DNA from: Cannabis sativa
Taxonomy: Eukaryota; Streptophyta; Magnoliopsida; Rosales; Cannabaceae
Reading direction: 5' to 3'
DNA length: 64,000 nt
NCBI RefSeq assembly: GCF_029168945.1
Contig: NC_083605.1
Location: 31,199,280 to 31,263,279, forward strand
A program made the translations under genes and the position numbers. Below, piece after piece: positions 46,435 through 58,300 of the stretch. Each line of letters begins with the position of its first letter. The stretch's first letter is position 1. Under the pieces are notes generated by a model that had not been told where the DNA came from, searched no databases, and saw only the letters and a list, made by a program, of their open reading frames with translations.

Positions 46435-47321
46435 AATCAAGTCAATAAAAATAAGGAAGACAGTCAGTCAGTCAGCTTGATTTAATAATTTTGGTTTGAT
46501 ATATTTTTCAACATGTAGCAATGCTTTTTTCATTATGTATTAATTGTATAAGGAAGTTGTTGCTATAGAATTGTTCCTGGCTTTCACTTCAATATATAGC
46601 ATGAATTTTTCAATCCACATTTATTTTTTTTTTATATTTCATAAAATAACAACAATTATCATATATTAGTATTGAAATTAAATACTAAAAAGAAACTTGT
46701 TTTTCTTTTTCTTCTCAAGTGAGCCCTAACAAAGAAAAAAAAAACCTTCAATCAAAGTAAAATTTGTCAAAATAGCCTTTTGCCAAATTAAAATTTACAA
46801 AATAATTTTACCTTCCTTTTTTTTTTTTTACTTTTATTTTACACTTAACTCATTTAAAAAATTAATTTTATATTAAACAAAATTGATTAAAACCTCATAA
46901 AACAAAAAACTAACCCTAACTTTCTTTTTTACCGAGAAGAACTCCTCTTCTTTCTTGTAAACTCCTCTTTCTTTTTGTTCTTCTTCTCCTCTTCTCCTCC
47001 TCTTTCTTATTCTTGCTAAGAAGACTAAAAAGATCATGAATGGTCACAAGTGAACCATTCTTCTTATTCTCCTCCTCTTCTCCTCTTCTTTCTTCTTCTT
47101 GGTAAGACCAAAAAGACCAGTCATTATTCATGAATGGTGGCAAGTGGTGGCAGCCATAGACAAAAGAATTTGAGATTTATTCTAACAGAGGTAAACCCCA
47201 AATAATTTCCTTGTCTCTTCTCATTCTGTTTCTTTTCTTTAATATTTTTTTTCAGTTGTAGCCATTAATATTTTTTTTCTCTCAATCTCTTACTTGCAAT
47301 AACTAATCATTCAGTATTATA
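46435..47321 (+). other. LIM gene 3' flank, low-complexity sequence
   Basis: Contains the 3' UTR, then AT-rich DNA. At 46760-46810 a motif (GTCAAAATAGCCTTTTGCCA) resembles a MULE terminal repeat, but no partner was found. A CT-rich stretch at 46920-47110 (repeats of CTTCTTCTCCTC) makes a false antisense ORF. No gene seen. Confidence 0.4.
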
Positions 47322-47439
47322 ATGGAATCAATAAGTGATGCATCAACCACAATACCCACACCACCCAATGAACATGAACAGGTAACATATATATTTTATT
47401 GCAGTCTTTTGGATTATAATTTTGATTTTTGTAATTTAT

Positions 47440-47737
47440 GGGTAAAAGACCTTGAATATGCTCTGAATAACCATAAACGACCTTGAATTTACACTATGCG
47501 ACCATCATGGTCTTTTATGTTCTTCAACTAACTTTAAATAACTTGAATTTTCTCTGAACGACCATAAATGACCTTAAATTTACATTATGCGACCATCGTG
47601 GTCTTTTATGTTCTTCAACCAATTTTAAAAAACTTGAATTTGCTCTGAACGACCATAAACGACCTTAAACTTACATTATGTGACTATCATGGTCTTTTAT
47701 GGTCTTCAACCAATTTTAAAGAACTTGAATTTAATCT
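47440..47737 (+). repeat. 91-bp minisatellite, left array (first part)
   Basis: About three direct units of about 91 bp, each containing GAACGACCATAAACGACC, ATGCGACCATCATGGTC and TTAAAGAACTTGAATTT. The array is split by the solo LTR at 47738 and continues at 48889. Confidence 0.88.
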
Positions 47738-48888
47738 TGTAAAGTCCTTTTTTGGCAAGTTAGTTGACAAAATATTTTTTCTTTTATGGTAAAATTCTTG
47801 TGAATTCATAACCGATTTCTTACCTTGTTAATTCGGTTTGTAGTTGCTCTTTTCCTTGTTAGGAAAGTTGCACTTTTCAGCTGAACTTTCCTTTGTTTGG
47901 AAACTTCTTAAAAGAGAAGCAATTCTCTTTTGGAAAGTTGTCTTTTTTAGGGAAACTTTAATTATTGTCTTTTCCTTATTGATTTCGATTGTATCTTGAT
48001 ACAATCAGAATATCTAATCTGTTTTTGGCAGAAATCAAGCATTGATAGAGGATCGGACCCGATTATAGCAAGTTTCCCGTTTCTGGTCTGATATGCTGCG
48101 TTAGCATCCGAATCTGATGCTGCAGATCGTGTTTTCTTAGGAAAGTTTTTGTACAGCTGTAGATTCGATCTTGTGACTGTCTCTAAGGTTTTTATGTTCT
48201 ATAAATAGAGCCTAGAGAGCAGCCATTCGAATCATCTCTTCGATTATTCATTTTTTTGCATTTATCTTTTGAGAGAAGAGAGTTTTCTTTGTTTTGTGAG
48301 AGCCTAGTTGTTCATCTAGGTTCTAGTTATTTATTTCTGTTCTTACTCTGTCCTAGAGGTTGTGAAGAACTACTTGACTGAACAAGAGATTGGTCTTCGG
48401 GAGAAGACTTGATAAAGCCTTACTTCGGGAGGAAGTAAGCACTTTGGTCTTCGGGAGAAGAATTGTTGAAGTCTTACTTCGGGAGGAAGTAAGCACTCAC
48501 ACTTCAAAGATGAAGGGAGTTCGGGCTTGAATGTATTTCAAGAAGTCAGATTGATAAAGTGGATTACAAAGGATTGCGGCAATACTTTAGAGGGAGTCTA
48601 AACTTGTTTAAGTCAATTATCTTTGTAATTTTGATACTTTATTAATTGATTTCATTCTCTGGGCGTGGCCTCGTGGACTAGTAGTGTTCGGAAGAACACT
48701 GATACCACGTATAAATCTCTTGTGTCAAGTTATTTATTTTTTCTGCAAATAATTTATATTCTGCCTGTTTTGTTTTGTCACTACAAAACGAGTTTCTGCT
48801 GTAGCAGAATTACTTTCTGCTTCCGCAGACGCATACAGTTTTATATTTTCTTATATATAACTGACATTTGCAAAAACACGGTTTTTCA
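47738..48888 (+). mobile_element. Solo LTR (1151 bp, TSD AATCT)
   Basis: Opens TGTAAAGTCCTTTTTTGG and ends CACGGTTTTTCA. AATCT occurs at 47733-47737 and 48889-48893, so it interrupted the minisatellite inside intron 1 of the Ulp1-type gene. CTATAAATAGAGCC (about 48200) is the TATA box, followed by a CT-rich leader. TTCGGGAG(A/G)AAG motifs repeat at 48390-48500. The same LTR family is found truncated and inverted at about 11890-12221. Confidence 0.93.
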
Positions 48889-49345
48889 AATCTGAACAAC
48901 CATAAACGACCTTGAATTTACATTAAGCGATCATCATGGTCTTTATGGTCTTCAACCAATTTTAAAGACCTTGAAATTGATCTGAACGACCATAAATAAA
49001 CAACTTTGAATTTAGATTATGCGACCATAATAGTCTTTTATGGTCTTCAACCAATTTTAAAGAACTTGAATTTGCTCTGAACGACCATAAACGACCTTGA
49101 ATTTATATTATGCAACCATTATGGTCTTTTATGATTTTTAACCAATTTTAAAGAACTTGAATTTGATCTGAACGACCATAAATGATCTTGAATTTACACT
49201 ATGCGACCATAATGGTCTTTTATGTTCTTCAACCAATTTTAAAGAACTTTAATTTGCTCTGAACGACTATGAACGACCTTGAATTTACACTATGTAACTT
49301 GAATTTGCTCTGAACAACCATAAACGACCACTAAGGTCGCACACG
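48889..49345 (+). repeat. 91-bp minisatellite, left array (second part)
   Basis: About five further units of the same repeat, in the same orientation, then degenerating into GGTCGCAC repeats at 49340-49390 that recur at 52490-52730. Confidence 0.88.
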
Positions 49346-51509
49346 GTCTCACTAGTCGCATAGGGTCGCACATGGTCGCACTATATATTTTCATACCACG
49401 TGCGACCTTGTTCATTTAGTTAAATTTGTAATTCTTTTTGTACTTTTTATATTTATGTTCTTATCGTTTATATATTTTTATTTATTTCACACATTATTAT
49501 TGTAGATGTCCAAAACTATAGTAATAACAGAGCTTCCATGTATACCTCGTGCCATTATTACTAATACAGCTACAAAATCTAAAGTTACCATCAAATCCTC
49601 GCTAAGTGTAATAGGCCAAATAAAGAATTAGCTCACAAAGTCTGACCAAGATGTTTTTAAACATTACTCCCAATTGGGTCGTCTCTTGGACCTCGACACT
49701 ATTAGGGTTTTTTCCTGGCACGTTAGTAAACTAGATAGTTTTGAGAAGGGTAGATTGCCAAAAGAGATATGAGTTATGGTTTTTGATTAATGGAAAACCT
49801 GTGAGATTTTCTCTCCAAGAGTTTGCAATAAATCTGGATTGTACACTGATGGTGGTTGGACACCTGAAGAAATAGAGCTTGTTTCTTCTAAGAACAAGTT
49901 AAAGGAAAAGTACTTCAAGAACACGATGTCTATTAAAATAACAGATATTGCCATTGCTCTAGATAACATATCTAGAGAAGCAAAGACTGGAGACAGAGTG
50001 AAGTGGTGCTTTATCTATTTGCTCAGTGCATTTCTAATAATGCCAAGTCCTTCTTCGGTAATAGATCTTGAATGGCTATAACTAGTGGACAATCTACCAA
50101 TATTTGACAATTATTGTTGTGGAAAGCTGGCATATGAGAAAATCACAAAAAAAGATATGAAGAATAATCCAACTGAGAAGGATATTAAGTGGAACCTCTT
50201 TAGTTGTCCTTGGATATTTCTGGTAAGAAATTTGATTATAATTATAATTTATTTATTTTTGAATATTTTTTATTGTATTTTGAGATATAATTTTGATATG
50301 AATTTTTCTTTTATAGATATGGATTTGTGAAGCAATACCAAATTTTGGTGAAATGGTAAGACAAAGAGTCCCAGGAAATCATATTCCTCGATGGTCGACC
50401 ATTGAGGTAAAGAAAACGTGTTGCAAGCTTGAAATCACCTTTCACATCGTGGCAGAGGAAATATCGGTACTCTAAGTTAGAACCTCCTACTTTCAATCCT
50501 TTCAGGCAGCCTATTGAAAAGGATGTGCAAGCATTCTTTAGGTGGTAAAATGGCGATACAAACGGTAGAAGAACCATTCGTTGTGGCTAGACATCACATG
50601 ATAGAAGTTTTTTGAGATATTGTTGGCAAAGCAATGATATATTAATAGTGAAGTAAGCTTTATCATTCAAATAAATCATAATAATTATATCATATTATCA
50701 TCATAACTAACAATGAGAAAATAATTTTTTTGGCAGCATGTAGATGAAATTATCTATTTATTTAGTAAAAGAATGGATAAGTTTCATAATATCTTTCCAA
50801 AAGATGTATGCATATTGACGGATGAATTTGAACAACATGAGCGTGCTTTGTACAAAGAATCTCGAAAGGAAAACAATAATATATGTAAGACCAATGAAGA
50901 GCTAATGATGTTTGTTAAAGGTACCAGACCAATTAGGGAGAGAATTTGGTAGGATGTCAATTACTTCTATGTGCCTTTGAATGATGATACACACTGGATG
51001 TTAGTTGTAGTTGACAGACATAGTCGGACAATATCGATTTATGACTCGATTCCAGATCACTGGATCTCTATAGAGGCAATGAAAAAATCTGTGGAGCCAC
51101 TTGCAGCATATTTTCCTTTTTTACTTAAAAACAGTTGCCATATTGGGAGCCTCCATCATCAGTGTAGTGATCTCATGAGTATAAAAGTAGCTCCTGCAAA
51201 TATTGTTCATCTGAACAAGAGAACGTAAGTTTTATTTAATATGTTCGCCTTTAAATCCAAACTGTTAACACTAATGCTAGCGTAGTTAAATTTGTCTTTA
51301 TAGTAGAGATTATGGTATATTCATGCTTAAGACAATAGAAATGCACATTGCTGGTAAGTGCAACGAATCAGCTACAATGTTGCTCAACGACGATAACATA
51401 GATACATTCAGGAAGGCATATGCAGTTCAATTATATGTGGATAGTGCATATCCTTAATTAACTATGTCCTTGTTCATAATTTTGATTTTTGTAATTTTGT
51501 GAATAAACT

Positions 51510-51900
51510 TTAATTTTCTCTGAACGACCATAAACGACCTTGAATTTACACTATGCAACCATCATGGTCTTTTATGTTCTTCAACAAACTTTAAAGAACT
51601 TGAATTTGCTCTGAACGACCATAAACGACATTGAATTTACACTATGCGACCATCATGGTCTTTTATGTTCTTTAACAAACTTTAAAGAATTTGAATTTAC
51701 TCTGAACGACCATAAACGACTTTGAATTTATACTATGCGATCATCATGGTCTTTTATATTCTTCAACAAACTTTAAAGAACTGGAATTTTCTCTGAACGA
51801 CCATAAACGACCTTAAATTTACACTATATGACCACCATGGTCTTTTATGTTCTTCGATAAGAACTTAACTTTGCTCTTAATGACCATAAATAACCTTGAA
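51510..51900 (+). repeat. 91-bp minisatellite, right array
   Basis: About four units of the same repeat and orientation as the left array, lying just after the stop of the Ulp1-type gene. The shared array before and after the coding region suggests duplication within one element. Confidence 0.88.
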
Positions 51901-51989
51901 TTTACACTTGTATATTGTGTACTCTAATTCTTTAAATAGTTTAAAATTGGCTTATACCATGTAATTCAATGATTGAGTTATTTAAAATA

Positions 51990-52440
51990 TGTAATTAAAT
52001 AGTCACCAAGACTTATACAATGTACTTTAATGGTGAAATCGCTATATAATTATAAAATATACTTTAATTATAATCTATAGATTATACTTAAATAGTTATA
52101 CATACATATTTTATAAAATAATTTGATTTATATATTAAATCTCATATATATAATGTAATTAAATAGTCACCTAGACTTATACAATGTACTTTAATGGTTA
52201 ATCGCTACACAATTATAAAATATACTTTAATTATAATTTATAGATTATACTTTAATGGTTATACGTCCATATTTCATAAAATAATTTGATTTATACATTG
52301 AATCTCATATATATAATGTAATTAAATAGTCACCTAGACTTATACAATTATTTAATATACTTTAATTATAATTTATAAATTATACTAAATGGTTATACAC
52401 ATACATACTTTATGAAATAACTTAGAAAATATAGTTAAAT
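51990..52440 (+). repeat. About 164-bp tandem repeat, three units
   Basis: GTAATTAAATAGTCACC recurs at 51991, 52155 and 52318 (spacing 164 and 163 bp); the third unit is partial. Very AT-rich. No coding sequence. Confidence 0.85.
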
Positions 52441-52489
52441 AATTTATTATCATCTATATAATGTATTTAAATGATTATATTGAAATATA

Positions 52490-52735
52490 TTATAGTCGCA
52501 CATGGTCGCACAGGGTCACATAGACCAATATTAGGATATACTTTGAAATATACTATGGTCGCATATAGTCGCACTTGGTAGCATAGACCAATATTAAAAT
52601 ACAAATTTAAATATACTATGGTCGCACATAGTCACATAGGGTCCCATAGACACATATTAGGAAATACTTGAAATATATTTGGTCGCACAGAGTCGCACAA
52701 AGTCGCACCCCACCCTAGTGGTTAATAAAATGAAC
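52490..52735 (+). repeat. GGTCGCACA-rich degenerate repeat
   Basis: Units of about 65 bp with TATGGTCGCACATAGTC and TAGACCAATATTA, three to four times, ending in CACAAAGTCGCACCCC. Related to 49340-49390, at the other side of the Ulp1-type gene. Confidence 0.7.
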
Positions 52736-52866
52736 CTTAGTGTCGCACCCCAGTGGATGAATTCTATACCTGCTCGCAAATCGGGGTCGTAGCACCTACC
52801 AGAGTGTCACTGCCTCCACTTCTGCCTCTGTCCACCTAGCGGAGACGATTAGAGTGAGCGATGCCG

Positions 52867-52928
<62 letters not shown>

Positions 52929-53159
52929 AAGAACTATCATGCTCGGGCAATGGTGTGGTTGTTGATCAATTGCTGGCCTCTTGGTGTGGTTGTTGATCGA
53001 TCGCTGGCCTCTTTACAGTTGTCGTCGTCATGCTTGTGCGATGGCCAAGGGAGTGTACTCTGTCCGCCATTAATGCCAGTAAGGAACTGTGCCGTGGAAA
53101 AAGAGGGAAAAAAGAGTTGTGACAGAGAGTAGGAAATCATGATTTTCAAGCTCGGGGAG
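52736..53159 (+). other. (GA)n microsatellite and unassigned sequence
   Basis: A (GA)n run of about 55 bp at 52868-52924 followed by GAAAGAAAG. Next to it GGTGTGGTTGTTGATC is duplicated (about 52951 and 52983). The ORF through here (Arg-Glu repeats) is a product of the microsatellite and is not supported as a gene. Confidence 0.7.
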
Positions 53160-53745
53160 TAAAAAAAAACTAATATAACTAATTTCAAATTTTATACACT
53201 TAAATACTTTATCTTTATTTTTGGAGACAAAAATATCCAATATTACAATTCTCTTACACCTGTTACTACCACTTCCGTTAACTTATAAATATGGACACGT
53301 GGAGGGCTCAAATACATTACATTTTTTTTTATTTTAAAACTAATATTCTTAATATCAGAAATTAAATGCTACTTGTTTCAATAAAAAAATCAATTCTCAT
53401 AACAATTTTCACATTTTATTGGCACTTTAATTCAATAACCATGTTCCATATACTGCACTGGTTCACTTAGCTATGGTAATCTAGTATTGCATCTCTCTCA
53501 TTTGTTTAAACAAATAGTATTTAGTTTGTGATATTTAAAATATTAAATTTCAAAATAAAATAAATAAATGTAATTTATCTAGGCCCTCCACGTGTCTATA
53601 TTTATGAGTTAACGGAAGTGGTAGTAACAGGTATAAGAGAATTGTAACATTAAATATTTTAGCCTCTAAAAATAAAGATAAGGTATTTAAGTGTATAAAA
53701 TTTAAAATATTAGGTATTTATGCCGCAATTTATCCTTAAATATAT
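53160..53745. mobile_element. Inverted-repeat element, probable MULE-type MITE
   Basis: About 53185-53330 is inverted at about 53570-53725: both arms contain ACCTGTTACTACCACTTCCG with TTAACTTATAAATATGGACA, or its complement with few changes. The right end (complement GATAAATTGCGGCATAAATACC) looks like a MULE terminus; the left end has diverged, and no TSD is seen. Confidence 0.6.
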
Positions 53746-53973
53746 ATTATGTAAAATAAAATTATTTTTGTTTTTAGGGTAATTTCAATAATAAATGTTA
53801 AATCAACACAATAATGATAAAATTTTGACACTAATTTTTTTTTCTATTCCAATCACAATACAAAAAGTTATACTAAAATCATATTCTTTATTATTATATT
53901 ATTTCATTAAATTATAAATAAACACAAATAATAAATATACAAAAAGTTTAAGTATAAATATATTATTTAAATA

Positions 53974-54337
53974 GGGATATTTACAGCGAAACCCCTTAAT
54001 GTTTATAATCGTTACACATATGACCCTAATAAAAAAAAAGTGACGATAAAAGTACCTTATCTTATGAATTTGTTACAGTTAACCCTTTTTTGGTCATTAA
54101 GTGTCAACTCAAAAATACGTAGCGATATATTATTGGACTACATATTAAATAAGCTAAAGAAATATATCGCCACATGTTTCTGAGCTGGTATTTAACATGC
54201 TTAATTAGCACTTAACAGCTAAACAGGGTACGATTGCAATAAAATCGTAAAATAAGGTACTTTTACCATATTTTTTTTATTAGGGTCATATGTATAACAG
54301 GTTTGAATATTAGGGAGGTTTTGCTGTAAATATCTCT
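53974..54337. mobile_element. MULE-type MITE (364 bp, TSD ATTTAAATA)
   Basis: Termini GGGATATTTACAGCGAAACC and the complement of AGAGATATTTACAGCAAAAC. A perfect 9-bp TSD ATTTAAATA lies at 53965-53973 and 54338-54346. The inverted arms share CATATGACCCTAATAAAAAA and AAAAGTACCTTAT. No coding sequence. Confidence 0.92.
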
Positions 54338-54491
54338 ATTTAAATATTAAAAACTAATAGAAAAAATATTTAGTGTGTAATTACCTCCAATTACACACAA
54401 ATCCAATTACATTGTGGTTTTCCAAACGCACCCTTAATGTAGTCTATAGTGTCACACTGATAATAGTGGGACATTATAGACAATATTATAA

Positions 54492-54580
54492 TGGAAACTA
54501 AGAAAAATGGAATGTTGATTATAATAAATAGTAATAAATAAAAGATTTGGACATCCACATAATTATTAATATTTATAACA
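54492..54580 (-). repeat. Truncated 3' LTR of a Copia element
   Basis: GGAAACTAAGAAAAATGGAA to TTTATAACA matches the right part of the LTR at 63622-63885 (63797-63885). The outer two thirds are missing, so no TSD can be read. The adjacent CTCCCCCTT (54581-54589) is the complement of the polypurine tract. Confidence 0.8.
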
Positions 54581-55351
54581 CTCCCCCTTGGATGTCCATA
54601 ATAACTGCCTCATTAAAAATCTTGCAGAAAAACTTGATCAAAAAGAAAAAGAGTATAGTGTAAACTAACTCCCCCTCATTTAGGCATTCGTGGAGATCTT
54701 CTAATCGACGAATTTCGATCTTGTCTGTCGTCTTCTCAAATGTTGATGTTGGTAATAACTTTGTGAATAAGTTTGCAAGATTGACACTTGATTGAATTTG
54801 TTGAACACCAATATGCATTTTCTTGAAATGTATAAAGAAGAATTTGGTGAAATGTGTACTAATTCTATCTCTTTCAATGTACCCTCATTTTAGTTAAGCG
54901 ATGTAAGCAGTTTATCTTCATAGAGAACTACTTGTGTGCTTTATAGAGTGCAATCCATATGTTTCCCGAATATGCTATGTCAATGATCTCACTCCCACAC
55001 ATTCTCTACTTGCAAGTATGTTAACATGATTTAAAGTTGCCTCTTTAAAAACCTTGTCAGAAAAACCCAGTGGGACAAAATCTGAGCTAAGAAAAAAGAG
55101 CGCAATATATATTTCATATTTATAACTATTTGCAAGTTGCCTCGTTAAAAACCTTGCCAGAAAAACCCAGTGGGACAAAACCTGAGCTAAGAGAAAAGGA
55201 GTGCAACGTGAATATGTCTCCCCCTCATGCACATATGATCCATAACTCTTTTGGTGATAATATATCTCATAAGATTATTGTTATTACTTTTAAAATATCA
55301 CCATATACAATCTTTGATCATATATTTTCTGTAACGCTTCCAGAGTATGTA
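54581..55351 (-). pseudogene. Copia pol C-terminus (RNase H tail) and 3' region
   Basis: On the minus strand near 54818-54650: MHIGVQQIQSSVNLANLFTK, then LLPTSTFEKTTDKIEIRRL, the end of Copia RNase H (compare ADLFTKALPTSTFEK in relatives). Stops surround it. At about 55030-55200 a block of about 105 bp, containing CCTTG(C/T)CAGAAAAACCCAG and TGGGACAAAA, is repeated twice. The rest of pol is missing or beyond recognition. The element is minus-oriented, with its 5' LTR at 63622-63885. Confidence 0.75.
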
Positions 55352-55356
55352 TGGAC

Positions 55357-58300
55357 TGTTGGAATTAATTTTACCAGGATCTTAGATCTACTCACAAGTA
55401 TGTTGATTTAACAACCTAAATATGAACTTCTAAAACGATAAAAAAAACACATAAAAGTTAAGAATAACTTACAGTGATGGCAGCGGAATTAAGTGTCTCC
55501 TTCCACTCAGATCTCTAACCTTTGATTCCTGTCTGTAGCAGAGTATAATCAAGATCTGAGCCCGAATGTCCTTCAGTTGGATGTGATCCTTCACAGTCTT
55601 CCAAACTATGATTGAGGTACTGAATGATGTGTGTGGGCACTTCTCTCTCACAAGGAATTCGAAATTTCACTCTCTTTTCTTCTCTCAATTTCGTGTGATA
55701 CAATGCATATCAAAGCATTCAAAAACTTGTTATGAGAAGAGAGAGGGGGCGGCTATATATAGGAAAAGGGAAGAGCTCAACTTTCCAAACAAGCAATTTC
55801 CTCTTTTACTGTGTAATTGATTAACTGCCTTATTTAGTGTGATCCACCACTTTCCTATTATTGCTAGGCTTTGATTAGCAATTACATGGCAATTAAAATT
55901 GAAAATAATAATTAGGAAACATGCAAAGGGAGTGGCCGGCCATGGTGTGTTATGGGCCTCACTTGGATTTTGCAGTTTCCTCAATTTTATTTCTATTTCT
56001 CCAAAAATGCCATTTTTCCAATTCTAACCATTTAAATGCCAAAACTAATTATTTAATAACTAAAATAGATTATTAAATAATATTGTCATTTAAAATAATT
56101 ATTAATTAGACATACAAAGTCTCTCAATTAATAATTAAACCTAAAAACCCTTTTATTTACAATTTCATCCTTAAACTGTGAGAATTCACAAATTACACAT
56201 AGTCTAACTTTTAGAATTATAATTGATTAATTATAAATCAATTATAGAGTCTTACAAACAGTATAGTCTCAACTAGAATGGGGACCATTGTAATACCCCG
56301 GAATTAAGAAATGGATTAGCAAAACCCTAACTAGATAATTATGTATAATTGAGGAATTATATTATTATATAGTTCAATATATGTGAAATTATATGAATTT
56401 TATTATGTTAAGACTCTGTTGGTGAGCTAGGGGTATTTTAGTAATTATGACCCGAGAAGGGTAAAATAATGAAATTAATTTAATTATGTGCTTAATAGAA
56501 CTATATTATTATATAGTATGCATGTGTTGTCTTTTCAGGTGTGTTCTGACAGGTTGACGCGGTATAGTCACAACCGGGTATTTCGGGCCGAACCGGGTTC
56601 GGGCCCGAAATGCAAATTGGATTGAATTAACTGGCATTATATTTGATATTATGAAATCTGAAATTTATTTGGGACAATATTGCCCTTAAAAGTGTTTATG
56701 CGTGTTATTTAGCCCTAGGGGCAAAATGGTCTTTTTGACCTTAATTTTCTAAATTTAATAAAAGTTGATTTTTATGAGAAAGAGAATGAATTTTCTGAAT
56801 TGACTCCCTCTCACCCGACCCCTCTCTCTCTCAAAACCCTCTTCCTTTAAAAAAATTGATTTTTGGGAAGGAACTTGATTCTTGGTATGAATTGAAGCTA
56901 GCTTTTGAAGAATTAAGCTTGATTGTGGCTTGAATTTGAGGTAGTTCTTCTCCTCAGCCCCTTTAATTATGAATTTGTTGTTGAGTTTGGAATTGAAAGC
57001 ATGTTTTAGGTTTGAGTGTTCTTGATTATTTGATGAATGAATTTATGATTGATTTGGATGAATTGGAACTCTATTGCATGAAGTTGTTGTGGATTTTATT
57101 GTGAAGTTGTGGTTGTGTGTTTTAGGGGATTTTCTAGGTTGAATTTAGGTATTATTTGGATAATTTGTTTCTGGAAATGGATTGAGTAAATTGGGTATAA
57201 AGCTCAAGTTTTTGAACTTGACATGTTGTGGGTTAAAGCATGATTTTGGTGATTTTGATGCAATCTGATTTTGGAGGTTTTATGTTGGAATTTGATGCAT
57301 GATTGTGTGTTTTTGACCCTCTATTATATGCTAGCAGCTCTATTTCGTGATTCTGAGAGATATGTATGTTTTGGGTGAGTTTGGGTGAGTTTTGGTACTT
57401 ATTTTCGAAGCTGGAACTGAGTTTTTTGGGTTTTTAAACCCAGTGGTCGCGACTATCATAGATCTGGTCGCGACCATGATAATGGCAGATTGTTATTTTT
57501 TTATGTTTTTGTTTTTGCCATAACTTTTGACTCGGGACTCCGTTTGGGACGTTTTTTATACCGTTGGAAAGCTCTTTTCGAGCTCTATGTGATTATCTGT
57601 GATTTGGATGCCAATTTTATATTTTTGTGGAAGTGAATTTAGGGATTAACCCTATTTGTGTAAATCCCAGTATTGTGACTAGGATTACCGGCACCTGGTC
57701 AGGAGCACCCGGGGATTTGGAATCTCTACTATTGCGGGACAACAGGTAAGACAGTGATTAGCACGTAGAGTATGCGTAGTGGCGCTTATGTTGAGAATGA
57801 TATGCATGAATGTTTAGTAACCGGGATTAGGGTTATTACCCTAATAGGAACGGTCTAATAGCCTAGGGTTATTACCCTAGTGAAATATGTGTATAAATGC
57901 CATGCCATGTTAATTGAAATGAAATTTAGGGATTATGCGCTCAAGGCATAATCAGGTTGGACTCGGTACACATAACCGAGATGAACCACTTCTAAGGCCT
58001 TAATGTAATTAGATGTGTGAGAGCAACATGTGGGTCTACATCACGTAGATTTAATTAGATGTGTGAGCGCAACACATAGGTCTACGGTACGTAGACATAA
58101 ATGGGCATGTTGATATAATGATCAGGTCTGTGCTATACAGACATATGTGAATGAGCATATTATATTTGTTATGATTTACACTGTCTTGTTGGGCTTGGCT
58201 CACGGGTGCTCTACTGTGCAGGAAAGGGTAAGGCATTAGCTGATCAGCCATGAGTTTCAGGAGTAGGACGAAGAATGTACATGTTCATGCCACTTCAGAC

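Larger units (their letters stand above)
47322..51457 (+). pseudogene. Degenerate Ulp1 (C48) peptidase/DUF1985 transposon gene
   Basis: Exon 1 is 47322-47381 (MESISDASTTIPTPPNEHEQ) with a GT donor; exon 2 starts at 49506 after an intron filled with minisatellite and a solo LTR. From about 49780 the pieces FLINGKPVRFSLQEFAI and TGDRVKWCFIYLLSAF and KLAYEKI (in shifting frames) match DUF1985. From about 50945 the Ulp1-like peptidase reads FYVPLNDDTHWMLVVVDRHS, then LLKNS, then RDYGIFMLK. The catalytic Cys of the DCG motif is Tyr (codon TAT, 51311-51313). Stops and frameshifts occur throughout. Such Ulp1/DUF1985 genes ride in plant DNA transposons, often MULE-like. No TIR was found here. Inactive. 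Confidence 0.7.

Noticed and set aside
46916..47143. Glu/Lys/Arg-rich antisense ORF
   Set aside because: CT-rich low-complexity sequence; no gene structure.
47322..51457. A functional host SUMO protease
   Set aside because: DUF1985 plus Ulp1 arrangement is transposon-associated, there are several stops and frameshifts, and the catalytic Cys is Tyr.
52854..53132. Arg-Glu-rich ORF
   Set aside because: Made by a (GA)n microsatellite; no domain, no splice or start context, no homology recognised.
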